64,000 nucleotides of DNA from Shinella daejeonensis (lineage in GTDB: Bacteria > Pseudomonadota > Alphaproteobacteria > Rhizobiales > Rhizobiaceae). Position numbers and translations under genes: made by a program. A model generated the notes under the pieces. It was not told the origin of the DNA. It did no database searches and worked only from the letters and a program-made list of their open reading frames with translations. Below are positions 1-7,675 of this stretch, piece after piece. The DNA is taken from positions 124,001-188,000 of the forward strand of contig NZ_JAHWXY010000005.1 of assembly GCF_024281235.1 (NCBI RefSeq). Direction: 5' to 3'. Within the stretch, counting starts at the first letter, position 1, and the number at the start of each line of letters is the position of its first letter.

Positions 1-2
1 CC

Positions 3-362
3 GTCAACGAGGCGATCTGGTTCTCCTCCGCGCGCGACACACTCGCCTTCACCATGTTGCCGGAGGAACCCAAGAACATCGCCGCCATCTACGTCTCCGA
101 CATGGGCAAGGCTCCCTCGTGGGACAATCCCGGCGAGGAAAACTGGGTGGAGGCCCGGACCGCCTTCTACGTCATCGAGAGCGCCGCCCTCGGCGGCATG
201 GGTGCAAGCGAGGCCGTGCCCTTCTCCAGCCGGGAAGCGGCGGAAACATTCCACGCCGAAAAGGGCGGGCGTATCGTCACCTTCGACGAGATACCGCAAG
301 ACTACATCCTGGGGTCCGCCGGAGACATCGACGACGCTCCTCATTCAGGCAGCATTCATTGA
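3..362 (+). CDS. nosL: NosL, copper chaperone for nitrous-oxide reductase (5' end outside window)
   Basis: This is the C-terminal part of NosL, a periplasmic copper-binding protein that helps supply copper to nitrous-oxide reductase NosZ. The frame is open from the first bases (reading VNEAIWFSSARDT before the first internal Met at 54) and stops at 362. The family pattern is visible: IYVSDMGKAPSW near the start, the YVIES...GGMGASEAVPF core and the closing EIPQDYILG. The N-terminal lipoprotein signal is outside the window. nosX follows after 20 bases, the usual nos order (L then X), so the rest of the nos cluster should lie just upstream. Confidence 0.9.
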   Translation, partial: VNEAIWFSSARDTLAFTMLPEEPKNIAAIYVSDMGKAPSWDNPGEENWVEARTAFYVIESAALGGMGASEAVPFSSREAAETFHAEKGGRIVTFDEIPQDYILGSAGDIDDAPHSGSIH

Positions 363-382
363 CCGGTACTCGGGAGGCTCCC

Positions 383-1387
383 ATGACGACCGCACTTTCC
401 CGCAGACGGTTCATCGGCATCAGCGCCGCGGCGGCCGGCATGAGCCTGCTGCCGCTGGCCGCCGGACACGCCGCCATGAACGACCCGAACATCCATGTCT
501 GGCGGGGCTTTGCCCTCGGCGCGCCGGCGCGTGTCATCCTTCACCATTCCGATACAGCCGGGGCGCAGCGGCTGTTCGGTGAAATCGCCGCCGAAACCCG
601 GCGGCTCGAAGCGATCTTCAGCCTGTTCCAGCCGGGATCGGAGATTTCCACGCTGAACCGGACGGGCGCGCTCGCCAACCCGTCCAGCGACATGGTTGCC
701 CTGCTTGCCCGCTGCCGCACCATCCACGCCGAAAGCGGCGGCCTTTTCGACCCCACGGTGCAGCCGCTCTGGACATGCCTGGCGCGGCATTTTTCCGCCG
801 AGGGCGCGGATCCCCGCGGTCCGGCGGCTGAGGAGATGCGCCGCGCGCTCGGGCAGATCGGCTTTAAGGCCGTGCGCTTCAACGCCGACCGTATCGCCTT
901 CGGGCGGCGCTCCATGGCGCTGACGCTGAACGGCGTGGCGCAGGGCTACATAACCGACCGCATCGCCGAGCTTCTCGCCCGCCGGGGCCTGACCCGGAGC
1001 CTCGTCAACATGGGGGAATACCGCGCGCTTGCCACCAAGCCGGACGGCACGCCCTGGCGGATCGGCCTGTCGGTGCTGGAGACGGACACCACGCCGGACA
1101 TCACCGTCGACATCGAGAATCAGGCGCTCGCCACGTCGAGCGCGCAGGGTTTCCGTTTCGACCCGGATGGCCGCTTCAACCATCTTCTCAACCCGAAGAC
1201 CGGCCTCTCCGCCACCCTCTACAGCCATCTGACGGTCGTTGCGCCAAACGCCACCGACGCCGATGCCTGGGCAACCGCCTTCAGCCTGATGACGCCGGAT
1301 GAGATCAGGGCAGCCCTTCCCCGGCTGGGCGGCGTGGCGGTACATTTGAAATCCGTCAATGGCGATCTCATGCATATTGACGCATGA
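383..1387 (+). CDS. nosX: NosX, FAD:protein FMN transferase (ApbE family)
   Basis: A 334-residue exported flavin transferase that is known to attach FMN covalently to NosR, the electron donor protein of nitrous-oxide reductase. The N-terminus has a twin-arginine signal (SRRRFIG at residues 6-12, then a hydrophobic stretch and a cleavage-like AGHA). ApbE hallmarks follow: TLNGVAQGYITDRI, NMGEYRA (where most family members have GG), SSAQGFRF...FNHLLNPKTG and the metal/FAD motif TDADAWATA. The ATG at 383 gives the complete Tat signal and has GGGAGG just upstream; an earlier in-frame ATG at 119 would overlap most of nosL and is rejected. It lies directly behind nosL. Confidence 0.92.
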   Translation: MTTALSRRRFIGISAAAAGMSLLPLAAGHAAMNDPNIHVWRGFALGAPARVILHHSDTAGAQRLFGEIAAETRRLEAIFSLFQPGSEISTLNRTGALANPSSDMVALLARCRTIHAESGGLFDPTVQPLWTCLARHFSAEGADPRGPAAEEMRRALGQIGFKAVRFNADRIAFGRRSMALTLNGVAQGYITDRIAELLARRGLTRSLVNMGEYRALATKPDGTPWRIGLSVLETDTTPDITVDIENQALATSSAQGFRFDPDGRFNHLLNPKTGLSATLYSHLTVVAPNATDADAWATAFSLMTPDEIRAALPRLGGVAVHLKSVNGDLMHIDA

Positions 1388-1394
1388 GATACCG

Positions 1395-1408
1395 ATCGTC
1401 GCGACGAT
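1395..1408. promoter_or_regulatory. 14-bp perfect palindrome upstream of the Crp/Fnr gene
   Basis: ATCGTCGCGACGAT is a perfect palindrome in the 83-base gap between nosX and the regulator gene, 62 bases before its start codon. It does not match the Fnr consensus TTGAT-N4-ATCAA. It could be an operator, but nothing else supports that. Confidence 0.25.
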
Positions 1409-1470
1409 TGTTTACATCGCATCCCCCGACGTCCTAAAAGACCATATCGTTAGCGGACAAGGGACGGATC

Positions 1471-2163
1471 ATGATCGACCGCGAGCTCGTCGACGCCCTG
1501 CCGATCTTTCACGGGCTCGATGCTTCGGCGCTGGACAAGCTGCTGGCCCATGCAAGCCAGCGCAGCCACGCAAAGGGCGACACCGTCTTTCAGCAGGGCG
1601 AGGAAGCCACGCATTTCTATGTGCTGCTGCGCGGTCGGCTGAAAGTGCAGCAGGTGACGGCGGACGGCCAGCAATTCATCGTCCGCGTGGTCAATCCCGG
1701 CGACCTCTTCGGCTTCGCGATGGCGCTCGGCCGCACGCAATATCCCGGCACGCCCATCGCGGCGGTCGACAGCGTCACGCTCGCCTGGCCGATGGGCATG
1801 ATGAACGACATCCTGCAACACAATCCCACATTCGCTATCAATACGATGCAGATGATCGGCCAGCGGCTCGATGCGGCGCACGACCGGCTTCGCGAAATGT
1901 CGACGCAGGAGGTGGAAGGACGCGTGGCCCATGCCGTCATTCGTCTGGCGCAGGAGGCCGGCGTCAAGTCGGGCAGCGAAATCCGCATCGATTTTCCCAT
2001 CTCGCGGCAGGACATCGCCGAGATGACCGGCACCACGCTTCATACCGTCTCGCGCATCATCAGCCACTGGGAAACCAAGGGGCTGGTCAAGGGCGGCCGC
2101 CAGCTTCTCGTCATCGCGGATCTGGCAGGCTTGCGCCGGCTGGCCGGCGATGAAGCAAGCTGA
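1471..2163 (+). CDS. Crp/Fnr-family regulator, NnrR/DNR-like
   Basis: A 230-residue transcription factor with an N-terminal cyclic-nucleotide-type sensor barrel (about residues 10-125), a long dimer helix and a C-terminal winged helix. The recognition helix reads TTLHTVSR near residue 190. The cysteine cluster that binds the oxygen-sensing iron-sulfur centre in Fnr is absent: no Cys occurs anywhere in the protein. This fits the NnrR/DNR/NNR group, which answers to nitric oxide and controls nir, nor and nos genes. Position between nosX and pseudoazurin/nnrS supports control of denitrification. A cAMP-type Crp is less likely in this setting. Confidence 0.85.
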   Translation: MIDRELVDALPIFHGLDASALDKLLAHASQRSHAKGDTVFQQGEEATHFYVLLRGRLKVQQVTADGQQFIVRVVNPGDLFGFAMALGRTQYPGTPIAAVDSVTLAWPMGMMNDILQHNPTFAINTMQMIGQRLDAAHDRLREMSTQEVEGRVAHAVIRLAQEAGVKSGSEIRIDFPISRQDIAEMTGTTLHTVSRIISHWETKGLVKGGRQLLVIADLAGLRRLAGDEAS

Positions 2164-2181
2164 CAAAGATCAAAAAAACTT

Positions 2182-2209
2182 CCCCTCTTTGAGACAGAGC
2201 AAAGAGGGG
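2182..2209. promoter_or_regulatory. Perfect inverted repeat containing a TTG-N8-CAA Fnr/NnrR-type site
   Basis: Arms CCCCTCTTTG (2182-2191) and CAAAGAGGGG (2200-2209) pair perfectly around an 8-base loop. The inner ends form TTG-N8-CAA, the half-site spacing of Crp/Fnr-family boxes. It sits 53 bases upstream of the pseudoazurin start, a sensible operator position for activation by the regulator encoded just upstream. The hairpin could also stop transcription leaving that regulator gene, but no T-run follows on the + strand (an A-run precedes it). Confidence 0.6.
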
Positions 2210-2262
2210 TGCGGAGCACCGACCTAACGTCGCGTCAGTCCTTGAAGCAATGGAGACTGACA

Positions 2263-2706
2263 ATGTTTGTTCGCGCAATCGGCATCCTCGCAGCCGTGGG
2301 TTTTTCGGCTCTGGCGGCCTTTCCGGCAAATGCCGCCGATATCGAAGTCAAGATGCTGAACAAGGGAGAGGCCGGCCCGATGGTGTTCGAGCCCGCCTAC
2401 ATCAAGGCCAATCCCGGTGACAACATCATTTTCCTGCCCACCGACAAGGGCCACAACGTCGAATCCGTCAAGGATATGCTGCCCGAGGGCGTCGAGAAGT
2501 TCAAAAGCAAGATGAACGAGGCCTACACCCTGACCGTGACGGAAGAAGGCGCTTATTTCGTAAAGTGCACCCCGCATTATACCATGGGCATGGTGGCGCT
2601 GATCGTCGTCGGCGATAATCCGTCCAATCTCGACGCGATCGTATCGGCCAAGAAACCCAAGACCGTGCAGAAGCGCCTGGAAAACGCCATCGCCTCCGGC
2701 AAGTAA
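2263..2706 (+). CDS. Pseudoazurin, periplasmic blue copper electron carrier
   Basis: A 147-residue type-1 copper protein that carries electrons in the periplasm to denitrification enzymes such as copper nitrite reductase or NosZ. Residues 1-24 form a Sec signal ending ANA. All four copper ligands are present: His64, Cys102, His105 and Met110 of the precursor, which are positions 40, 78, 81 and 86 of the mature protein, exactly the pseudoazurin numbering. The ATG at 2263 is chosen because it starts the signal peptide; an upstream in-frame start at 2209 would lie at the inverted repeat. It lies between a Crp/Fnr regulator and nnrS. Confidence 0.95.
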   Translation: MFVRAIGILAAVGFSALAAFPANAADIEVKMLNKGEAGPMVFEPAYIKANPGDNIIFLPTDKGHNVESVKDMLPEGVEKFKSKMNEAYTLTVTEEGAYFVKCTPHYTMGMVALIVVGDNPSNLDAIVSAKKPKTVQKRLENAIASGK

Positions 2707-2736
2707 CCGCATTCCCGTCGAGCAAGAAGATACGCC

Positions 2737-3966
2737 ATGAAAATCATCCGGGATAACGGGAGCGCCGCAACTGCAAGGACACCCGTTCCGCGCGGGCTGA
2801 AGACCACCGGGCCGGTTCTCTTCAGCTACGGCTTCCGTCCGTTCTTTCTGGGGGCAGGCCTCTGGGGCATGGTGGCCATGGTCTTCTGGCTGCTCGCCCT
2901 GATGACGGATTTGCCAATAGGCGGCTCCTACGGAGCCGCCTATTGGCACGCCCACGAGATGTTCTTCGGCTTCGCCACGGCGGCACTCGCCGGTTTTCTT
3001 CTCACCGCCGTTCCGAACTGGACGGGACGGCTCCCGGTGGCCGGCGGCCCGCTGATGGTGCTGGCCGGCGTCTGGCTCATGGGGCGGCTGGCGCTTCTCC
3101 AGCCGGATCTTCTGCCGCCCAACGTGGCGGTCGCCGTCGAAAGCCTGTTCCTGCCCTTCCTGCTGTTCATCTGTGCCCGCGAAATCGTCTCCGGCCGCAA
3201 GTGGAAGGACCTGAAGGTCGTTTTCGCGATCCTTCTTTTGACCGCCGCAAACCTCATGTTCCATTATGCGGTGCTGAGCGACGGCGATACCGCGCTTGCC
3301 GGACGCATCGCCGCTTCCGCCTATCTTCTGCTGATCGGCATCATCGGCGGCCGTATCGTTCCCAGCTTCACCCGCAATTGGCTGAACAAGCGCGGCGAGA
3401 CCCGGTTTCCCACACCGGCGAACCGCTACGATACGGCAACGCTCATCGTCGGGGCGGCAGCGCTCGCCGGCTGGGTGCTTCTGCCGGATCATCAACTCAC
3501 CGCCGCGCTTGCGGGCGTGGCCGCAATCATGCACGCCGTTCGCCTCTGGCGCTGGCGCGGCTGGGCGACGGCGGCCGAACCGCTGCTCCTGATCCTGCAC
3601 GTCGCCTATGCTTTCCTCGCCCTGGGGTTTCTCGCCATCGCCGCTGCGGCAGGCGGACGGCTCGATCCCTATTCGGCCCTGCATGTGGTCACCATCGGCG
3701 CCATCGGCCTGATGATGCTCGCGGTGATGGGGCGCGCGACGCGAGGCCACACCGGCCGCGACCTCACTGCCTCGCGCGTCACGAGCCTGTCCTACGCCTG
3801 CCTCGTCGGCGCGGCGCTGTCACGACCGCTCGCCGAGGTCTTTCCGGCCCACTATCATACCCTCCTGGGCGTTTCCGCATTGCTGTGGATCATGGCCTTC
3901 GGACTGTTCCTGCTCGAATATACCCCGATGCTGGCGCGCGTACGGCGCTCGCCGCTCGCCCGTTGA
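2737..3966 (+). CDS. nnrS: NnrS, haem- and copper-containing membrane protein of nitric-oxide metabolism
   Basis: A 409-residue polytopic inner-membrane protein with roughly twelve hydrophobic segments. NnrS family signatures are clear: FSYGFRPFFLGAGLWG near residue 30, YWHAHEMFFGF near residue 70 with conserved histidines, and GGRIVPSFTRNWL near residue 205. NnrS is known to protect cells from nitrosative stress during denitrification and is usually controlled by NnrR. The gene follows pseudoazurin after 30 bases, so co-transcription is likely. The coding sequence contains an exceptionally stable hairpin, listed separately. Confidence 0.93.
   Translation: MKIIRDNGSAATARTPVPRGLKTTGPVLFSYGFRPFFLGAGLWGMVAMVFWLLALMTDLPIGGSYGAAYWHAHEMFFGFATAALAGFLLTAVPNWTGRLPVAGGPLMVLAGVWLMGRLALLQPDLLPPNVAVAVESLFLPFLLFICAREIVSGRKWKDLKVVFAILLLTAANLMFHYAVLSDGDTALAGRIAASAYLLLIGIIGGRIVPSFTRNWLNKRGETRFPTPANRYDTATLIVGAAALAGWVLLPDHQLTAALAGVAAIMHAVRLWRWRGWATAAEPLLLILHVAYAFLALGFLAIAAAAGGRLDPYSALHVVTIGAIGLMMLAVMGRATRGHTGRDLTASRVTSLSYACLVGAALSRPLAEVFPAHYHTLLGVSALLWIMAFGLFLLEYTPMLARVRRSPLAR
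2913..2947. repeat. 16-bp perfect hairpin inside nnrS
   Basis: GCCAATAGGCGGCTCC at 2913-2928 and its exact reverse complement at 2932-2947 are separated by only three bases (TAC). It encodes the stretch just before and into the conserved YWHAHEM motif of NnrS, so the protein reads through intact. Such a structure in coding RNA should pause polymerase or ribosomes; it is not a transposon end as far as can be seen. Confidence 0.85.
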
Positions 3967-3977
3967 CCAAGCCTGCG

Positions 3978-4514
3978 TCAGACCGTCGCCGACAGCCCAG
4001 AATCGGAAGCCGCGCCGGGTGTCGCTCGACCCATCGCCGAGAGCCTTTCCGGGGCGTTCCCGATCGTCCGGAACGCAACCGCCAATCCCGCTTCGGCGGC
4101 GACGTTCGCCGCATCGTCGAGATCGAACCACTTGCGTGTCCAGCGATTGCGATCCGGCCAGTTCGTCAAGGTTCCGCGAACCCGCAACCCGAAGAGCGTG
4201 ACGTGATGACGGTGCGATCCGTCGCCGTTTTCCTCCGCCGCCCGATGATAGGTGTAAAGCGGTGTGGAGCGGATATCGCCGATCACCCCCGCCGTTTGAA
4301 ACGCCTCCATGGCAGCGGACAGATAGGGCGCCCGATCGCCTGCCGGATCGCCCACAGGGACGGTCCAGCCGCCGCGGCCCGGCGTCGTGACGAGAAGGAC
4401 GCGCATATGGCCGCGCTTGTTCCTGCGCCAGGGAATGACGCCATATTGCTGCACGACGTCGCTCGTCAGGGGACCCGGCAGTTCCCGGGGGTTTTTCAGG
4501 GGGACGATACTCAT
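3978..4514 (-). CDS. Nudix-fold protein with a degenerate Nudix box
   Basis: A 178-residue protein resembling rhizobial Nudix hydrolases (QYGVIPWRR, then VLLVTTPGRGGWTVPVGDP, then a helix ending TAGVIGD). The catalytic Nudix box REUXEEXGU is eroded: here it reads MEAFQTAGV, with the Arg and the two metal-binding Glu replaced by Met, Gln and Thr. Hydrolysis of nucleoside diphosphate compounds is therefore doubtful; a ligand-binding or regulatory role is more likely. The start overlaps the stop of the zinc-ribbon gene by an ATGA junction, so the two are translationally coupled. It is convergent with nnrS, 11 bases away. Confidence 0.7.
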   Translation of the reverse strand: MSIVPLKNPRELPGPLTSDVVQQYGVIPWRRNKRGHMRVLLVTTPGRGGWTVPVGDPAGDRAPYLSAAMEAFQTAGVIGDIRSTPLYTYHRAAEENGDGSHRHHVTLFGLRVRGTLTNWPDRNRWTRKWFDLDDAANVAAEAGLAVAFRTIGNAPERLSAMGRATPGAASDSGLSATV

Positions 4515-4678
4515 AGCGTCCTCCCCGGCTGCCGGACCTGCTCGATCTGTCGGGCCTCAATTGCAAGATCATACGGATAGGCGATGGAAAGCCGCTTGCA
4601 CCAGGGGCAGCGGCGGGCCGCCCGCGGCAGGTGACGATGGCACGAGGTGCAGAATTGCAGAGGGTTCGATTGTCTCAT
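4511..4678 (-). CDS. Small zinc-ribbon protein, 55 residues
   Basis: A short reading frame that starts MRQSNPLQFC and ends QPGRTL. Two CxxC knuckles (Cys10/Cys13 in FCTSC and Cys24/Cys27 in CPWC) form a typical zinc ribbon with an Arg-rich connection, followed by a helical tail. Its TGA overlaps the ATG of the degenerate Nudix gene downstream (ATGA), which supports both being real. The function is unknown; such small ribbons often bind nucleic acid or partner proteins. Confidence 0.6.
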   Translation of the reverse strand: MRQSNPLQFCTSCHRHLPRAARRCPWCKRLSIAYPYDLAIEARQIEQVRQPGRTL

Positions 4679-5218
4679 GAATACGCTCCATTAGAGCGAC
4701 GTGCGTCGCTGGAATGAACCGCAATCTTTGGGAGCCCGGGAGCGGATTATGTGCGGCGTTCAAGATTCGAAAGGACACCGCTCCGGGCCGAAGAACGTGC
4801 TTCGCCGGCGAGCCTCGATACCTTGATGAACGTTTCCATGCACATGCTGATAATCTAGGGACGGGCCCTGCGGGATACAAGGGGCCGGACAGGCCGAAAC
4901 GGGATATTTTTCTTTTTTTTCAGTAATTTGACTTTATCGCCACTCTGGCCGATAAAGAGCGCATGACGAGCTTGACGCATATCGCCTGCCTGCGGATCAG
5001 GCCACGCCTGCTCATCGGGCTCTAGCCTTGGTCTGGCCCTTCCGCCGGTCGGCGGAAACCGCGCCAGGGCACGACTTCACCATCTGCACACGCTTTCAAG
5101 CATGGACCGGCGCGAGGATCGCTCGCCCGGCGTGACCGCCTATGCCCGTTGCAAACCGGCCTTCCATATCGCCGGCGGCACACGGACCGAACATTGCGGA
5201 ACAACTCAGGAGGCCGAA
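4679..5218. other. 540-base intergenic stretch with no convincing gene
   Basis: Short open frames exist on both strands, but none has a good ribosome site or family resemblance. A T-rich tract lies near 4905-4920. A weak Fnr-like match, TTGAC-N4-ATCGC at 4972-4985 (7 of 10 consensus positions), might serve the PTS-IIA gene downstream. Confidence 0.4.
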
Positions 5219-5767
5219 TTGGATACTTTCAATCTGTTTCTCGAGATGGATGTCTCTCTGGCGGCCATCCTGCCCCACAGGGAAGCCATCCTCGCGTTTG
5301 CCGCGGATCGGCTCGCCGAAAGGGCCGACATGGAGTATGAAGACGCCAAGGCGGCGCTCAATGCCCGCGAACGGCTCGGCGCAACCGCCCTCGGCAACGG
5401 CATCGCCATGCCCCACGCATTGACACGGGCCTGCGTTCGTCCCGCCTGCGCGCTCATCGGCCTTTCGTCACCGGTCGATTTCGACGCGCCGGACGAAAAG
5501 GGCGTCGACGTGGTGCTGGCGCTGATATGGCCGCAAAGCCGGGCGCAGGAGTTTCTCAAGCTGTCTTCCACGATAAACCGTATTCTGCCGGACCCCGCCC
5601 TTCTTCAACTCATCCGGGGCGCAAGTTCGCCCGAACGCATCCGCAGCATGCTCCACGCCCGTGCCCGGGCCGACCGGCAGCGCATGTCGGGAGGGATCGG
5701 CGACGTCAGGGCGATCCTTTGCCATGAACATGCCAGCGTCCCTTACCCTGGCCGGATCGTTCCGTAA
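5219..5767 (+). CDS. PTS IIA domain protein of the fructose/nitrogen type (PtsN-like)
   Basis: A stand-alone EIIA domain of about 182 residues, related to PtsN (EIIA-Ntr), a phosphorylated regulatory protein of the nitrogen PTS. The phospho-accepting histidine is seen in GNGIAMPHAL (His66 from this start), followed by the family pattern VDFDAPDEKGVDVVLALIWP. The proposed start is TTG at 5219 because AGGAGG lies five bases upstream; an in-frame ATG at 5102 would add 39 residues that do not look like PtsN. The C-terminal 35 residues are unusual and lack similarity I recognise. It stands alone between intergenic gaps, so its partners are probably encoded elsewhere. Confidence 0.75.
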   Translation: MDTFNLFLEMDVSLAAILPHREAILAFAADRLAERADMEYEDAKAALNARERLGATALGNGIAMPHALTRACVRPACALIGLSSPVDFDAPDEKGVDVVLALIWPQSRAQEFLKLSSTINRILPDPALLQLIRGASSPERIRSMLHARARADRQRMSGGIGDVRAILCHEHASVPYPGRIVP

Positions 5768-5908
5768 CGCCGGAACAAACACGGGATACCCCGTGCCGGC
5801 ACGCTGAGCGGATCGGCGGCTTCCGCATGGGGTCCGCACCAGCCCGGACGGAGGGGCAGAACATGCGGAAACCTGTCGACGGGCAAAACACGATCGTGCT
5901 ATGAATCC

Positions 5909-5935
5909 ATACTGGTCCTATTGTTGGACCAATAT
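5909..5935. promoter_or_regulatory. Probable GntR/FadR-type operator
   Basis: Arms ATACTGGTCC (5909-5918) and GGACCAATAT (5926-5935) match in 9 of 10 positions around a 7-base spacer. Inside, TTGTTGGACCA fits the TNGTNNNACNA consensus of FadR-subfamily regulators. It lies 14 bases before the GntR start codon, so the regulator probably represses its own operon. Confidence 0.65.
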
Positions 5936-5949
5936 GGGAAACAGGGGAC

Positions 5950-6660
5950 ATGACCCGCACCAGCGCGGTAGAGAGCGTCGTCGCAAGGTTGCGCGCCGGG
6001 ATCCGGCAGGATCACCAGCCCGGAGACCTGCTGAAGAACGAGCGCCTGATCGCCGAAGAGTTCGGCGTCAGCCGCAACACCGTGCGCGAGGCGCTGATCC
6101 ACCTCGAAGCCTTCGGGATCATCGAAAAGACCCAACGCGGCCCGCGCGTCTGCGCCCCGAGTGTCGGCGCGGTCTTCCATGTCATGGACCAGTATTTCGA
6201 CCGCAGTCTGAAGAGTTGCCTCGATCTGCTCGATTTCCGCCGGATGATCGACATCGGCGCCCTGCCGCAGGTCGTCGAGCGTATCGGCGATGCCGATATC
6301 GACCGCCTGGAAAGCCATCTCGAACAGATGCACAATTCGCTGACGGCCCACGAGGGCGCGCTTGCCGACTACGCCTTTCACAACGAGATCATCCGCATTT
6401 CCGGCAATCATGTCCTGGAGACGCTCTACAAGGTGCTGTCGGATACGCTGGTCTTCTACATGGAGATCGGCAAGAGCAATCCGGTCAACCGCGAAAAGAC
6501 GCTCGAGGATCATGGCGCCATTCTGCGGGGACTTCGCAAGCGCTCGCTCGAGGCGACGATCCGCGCCTTCCGCCATCATTACGACTACAGCGAACGCAGC
6601 GTGCGGGCAGCCTACGAGAAGGCCGCACCGAAGCGGCGCAGAATGGAAACGGAGCCATGA
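5950..6660 (+). CDS. GntR-family transcriptional regulator, FCD (FadR) subfamily
   Basis: A 236-residue repressor. The N-terminal winged helix includes LIAEEFGVSRNTVREALIHL (about residues 33-52), the standard GntR recognition region. A C-terminal all-helical FCD ligand domain follows, with metal-binding type residues in DFRRMID, FHNEIIRISGN and FRHHYDYS. FCD members usually bind sugar acids or other carboxylates. Its stop overlaps the start of the alcohol dehydrogenase (ATGA), so regulator, dehydrogenase and SDR form one operon, with an operator directly upstream. Confidence 0.88.
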   Translation: MTRTSAVESVVARLRAGIRQDHQPGDLLKNERLIAEEFGVSRNTVREALIHLEAFGIIEKTQRGPRVCAPSVGAVFHVMDQYFDRSLKSCLDLLDFRRMIDIGALPQVVERIGDADIDRLESHLEQMHNSLTAHEGALADYAFHNEIIRISGNHVLETLYKVLSDTLVFYMEIGKSNPVNREKTLEDHGAILRGLRKRSLEATIRAFRHHYDYSERSVRAAYEKAAPKRRRMETEP

Positions 6661-7673
6661 AAGCACTGAGGATAGAGCGGGAGAATGTCACCCGCTTCCA
6701 CGAGGTGGAACCGGTTTCCCCGGGACTGGCGGACGTAAGGGTGGCGGTGCGCCATATCGGCTTGTGCGGCAGCGATTACAACACGTTCAAGGGCCTCAAT
6801 CCGCTGGTGCAACTGCCGCGCATTCCCGGCCACGAGATCGGCGGCGAGATCCTGTCCGCCGGAACCGATGTGGATGCCGCCTATCGGCCCGGCCGGCGCG
6901 TCATCGTCATGCCCTACACCAGTTGCGGCACCTGTAGCTCCTGCCGCAAGGGCCGGCCGAACGCCTGTCGATACAATCGCACGCTGGGCGTCCAGCAGGA
7001 TGGGGGGCTGGCGGAGGAAATCGTGCTTCCGGCAGAAAAACTCATCCTCAACGATACGCTGCCGGCGCGCCACCTGGCGCTGGTCGAGCCGCTTTCGGTC
7101 GGGTTCCACGCCGTCGGTCGCGGGCGGGTGCAGGCGGGCGAGACCGTCGCCGTGCTCGGCCTCGGCATGATCGGGATGGGCGTGCTGATCGGCGCGGTCG
7201 CACGGGGCGCGGATGTCATTGCCGTCGATCCGAGCGGCGACAAGCGCGCACTGGCGCTGGCGTTCGGCGCACGGCACGCGCTTCCCGCCGGCGGCGAGGA
7301 ACTGACGCGCGAAGTTGCCAAACTGACGGGTGACGATGGCGTCGACGTCGCCTTCGAGGCTGTCGGCCTGCCGGCGACCTTCACCCAGGCTGTCGACCTT
7401 GCCGGCTTTTCCGGCCGGGTCGTCTACGTCGGCTATTCCAAGGCTCCGGTCACCTATCAGACCCAGTTCTTCAACCTCAAGGAGCTGGACATCATGGGTT
7501 CCCGCAACGCCACCCTCGAGGATTTCCACGCGGTGGTCGCCCATCTCGAAACCATCGGTGACAGGGCCGACCGGCTCATCTCGAAAGTCTTCCCCTTCCA
7601 CGAGGCCGAGGCGGCACTTCCCTATTGGGACGACCATCGCGATGCCCTCAAGATCATCATAGAGCGGATCTGA
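6657..7673 (+). CDS. Zinc-dependent alcohol/polyol dehydrogenase (MDR superfamily)
   Basis: A 338-residue medium-chain dehydrogenase. The catalytic-zinc site is visible as LCGSDYNTFKG and GHEIGGE (about residues 36-64), the structural-zinc site as CGTCSSCRKGRPNAC (four Cys), and the NAD site as LGLGMIGMG. The closest types are polyol or sugar-acid dehydrogenases such as sorbitol, galactitol-phosphate or L-gulonate 5-dehydrogenase. The substrate is probably a sugar acid or polyol, given the FCD regulator in front and the SDR and lactonase nearby. It is translationally coupled to the regulator. Confidence 0.88.
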   Translation: MKALRIERENVTRFHEVEPVSPGLADVRVAVRHIGLCGSDYNTFKGLNPLVQLPRIPGHEIGGEILSAGTDVDAAYRPGRRVIVMPYTSCGTCSSCRKGRPNACRYNRTLGVQQDGGLAEEIVLPAEKLILNDTLPARHLALVEPLSVGFHAVGRGRVQAGETVAVLGLGMIGMGVLIGAVARGADVIAVDPSGDKRALALAFGARHALPAGGEELTREVAKLTGDDGVDVAFEAVGLPATFTQAVDLAGFSGRVVYVGYSKAPVTYQTQFFNLKELDIMGSRNATLEDFHAVVAHLETIGDRADRLISKVFPFHEAEAALPYWDDHRDALKIIIERI

Positions 7674-7675
7674 CC

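Noticed and set aside
54-362. Treating the Met at 54 as the start of the first gene
   Set aside because: NosL-type sequence continues in frame upstream to the window edge, so this is an internal Met of a truncated gene.
2224-3750. Long minus-strand open frame across pseudoazurin and nnrS
   Set aside because: It lies opposite two clearly identified genes, its protein is low-complexity Gly/Arg/Glu/His, and it has no domain. It is a by-product of high GC content.
4569-4880. Minus-strand 103-codon frame overlapping the zinc-ribbon gene
   Set aside because: The zinc-ribbon frame has two CxxC knuckles and ATGA coupling; this alternative has neither a motif nor a good start.
4972-4985. Fnr box before the PTS-IIA gene
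   Set aside because: Only 7 of 10 consensus positions match (TTGAC-N4-ATCGC) and it lies over 230 bases from the start, so it is not listed as a site.
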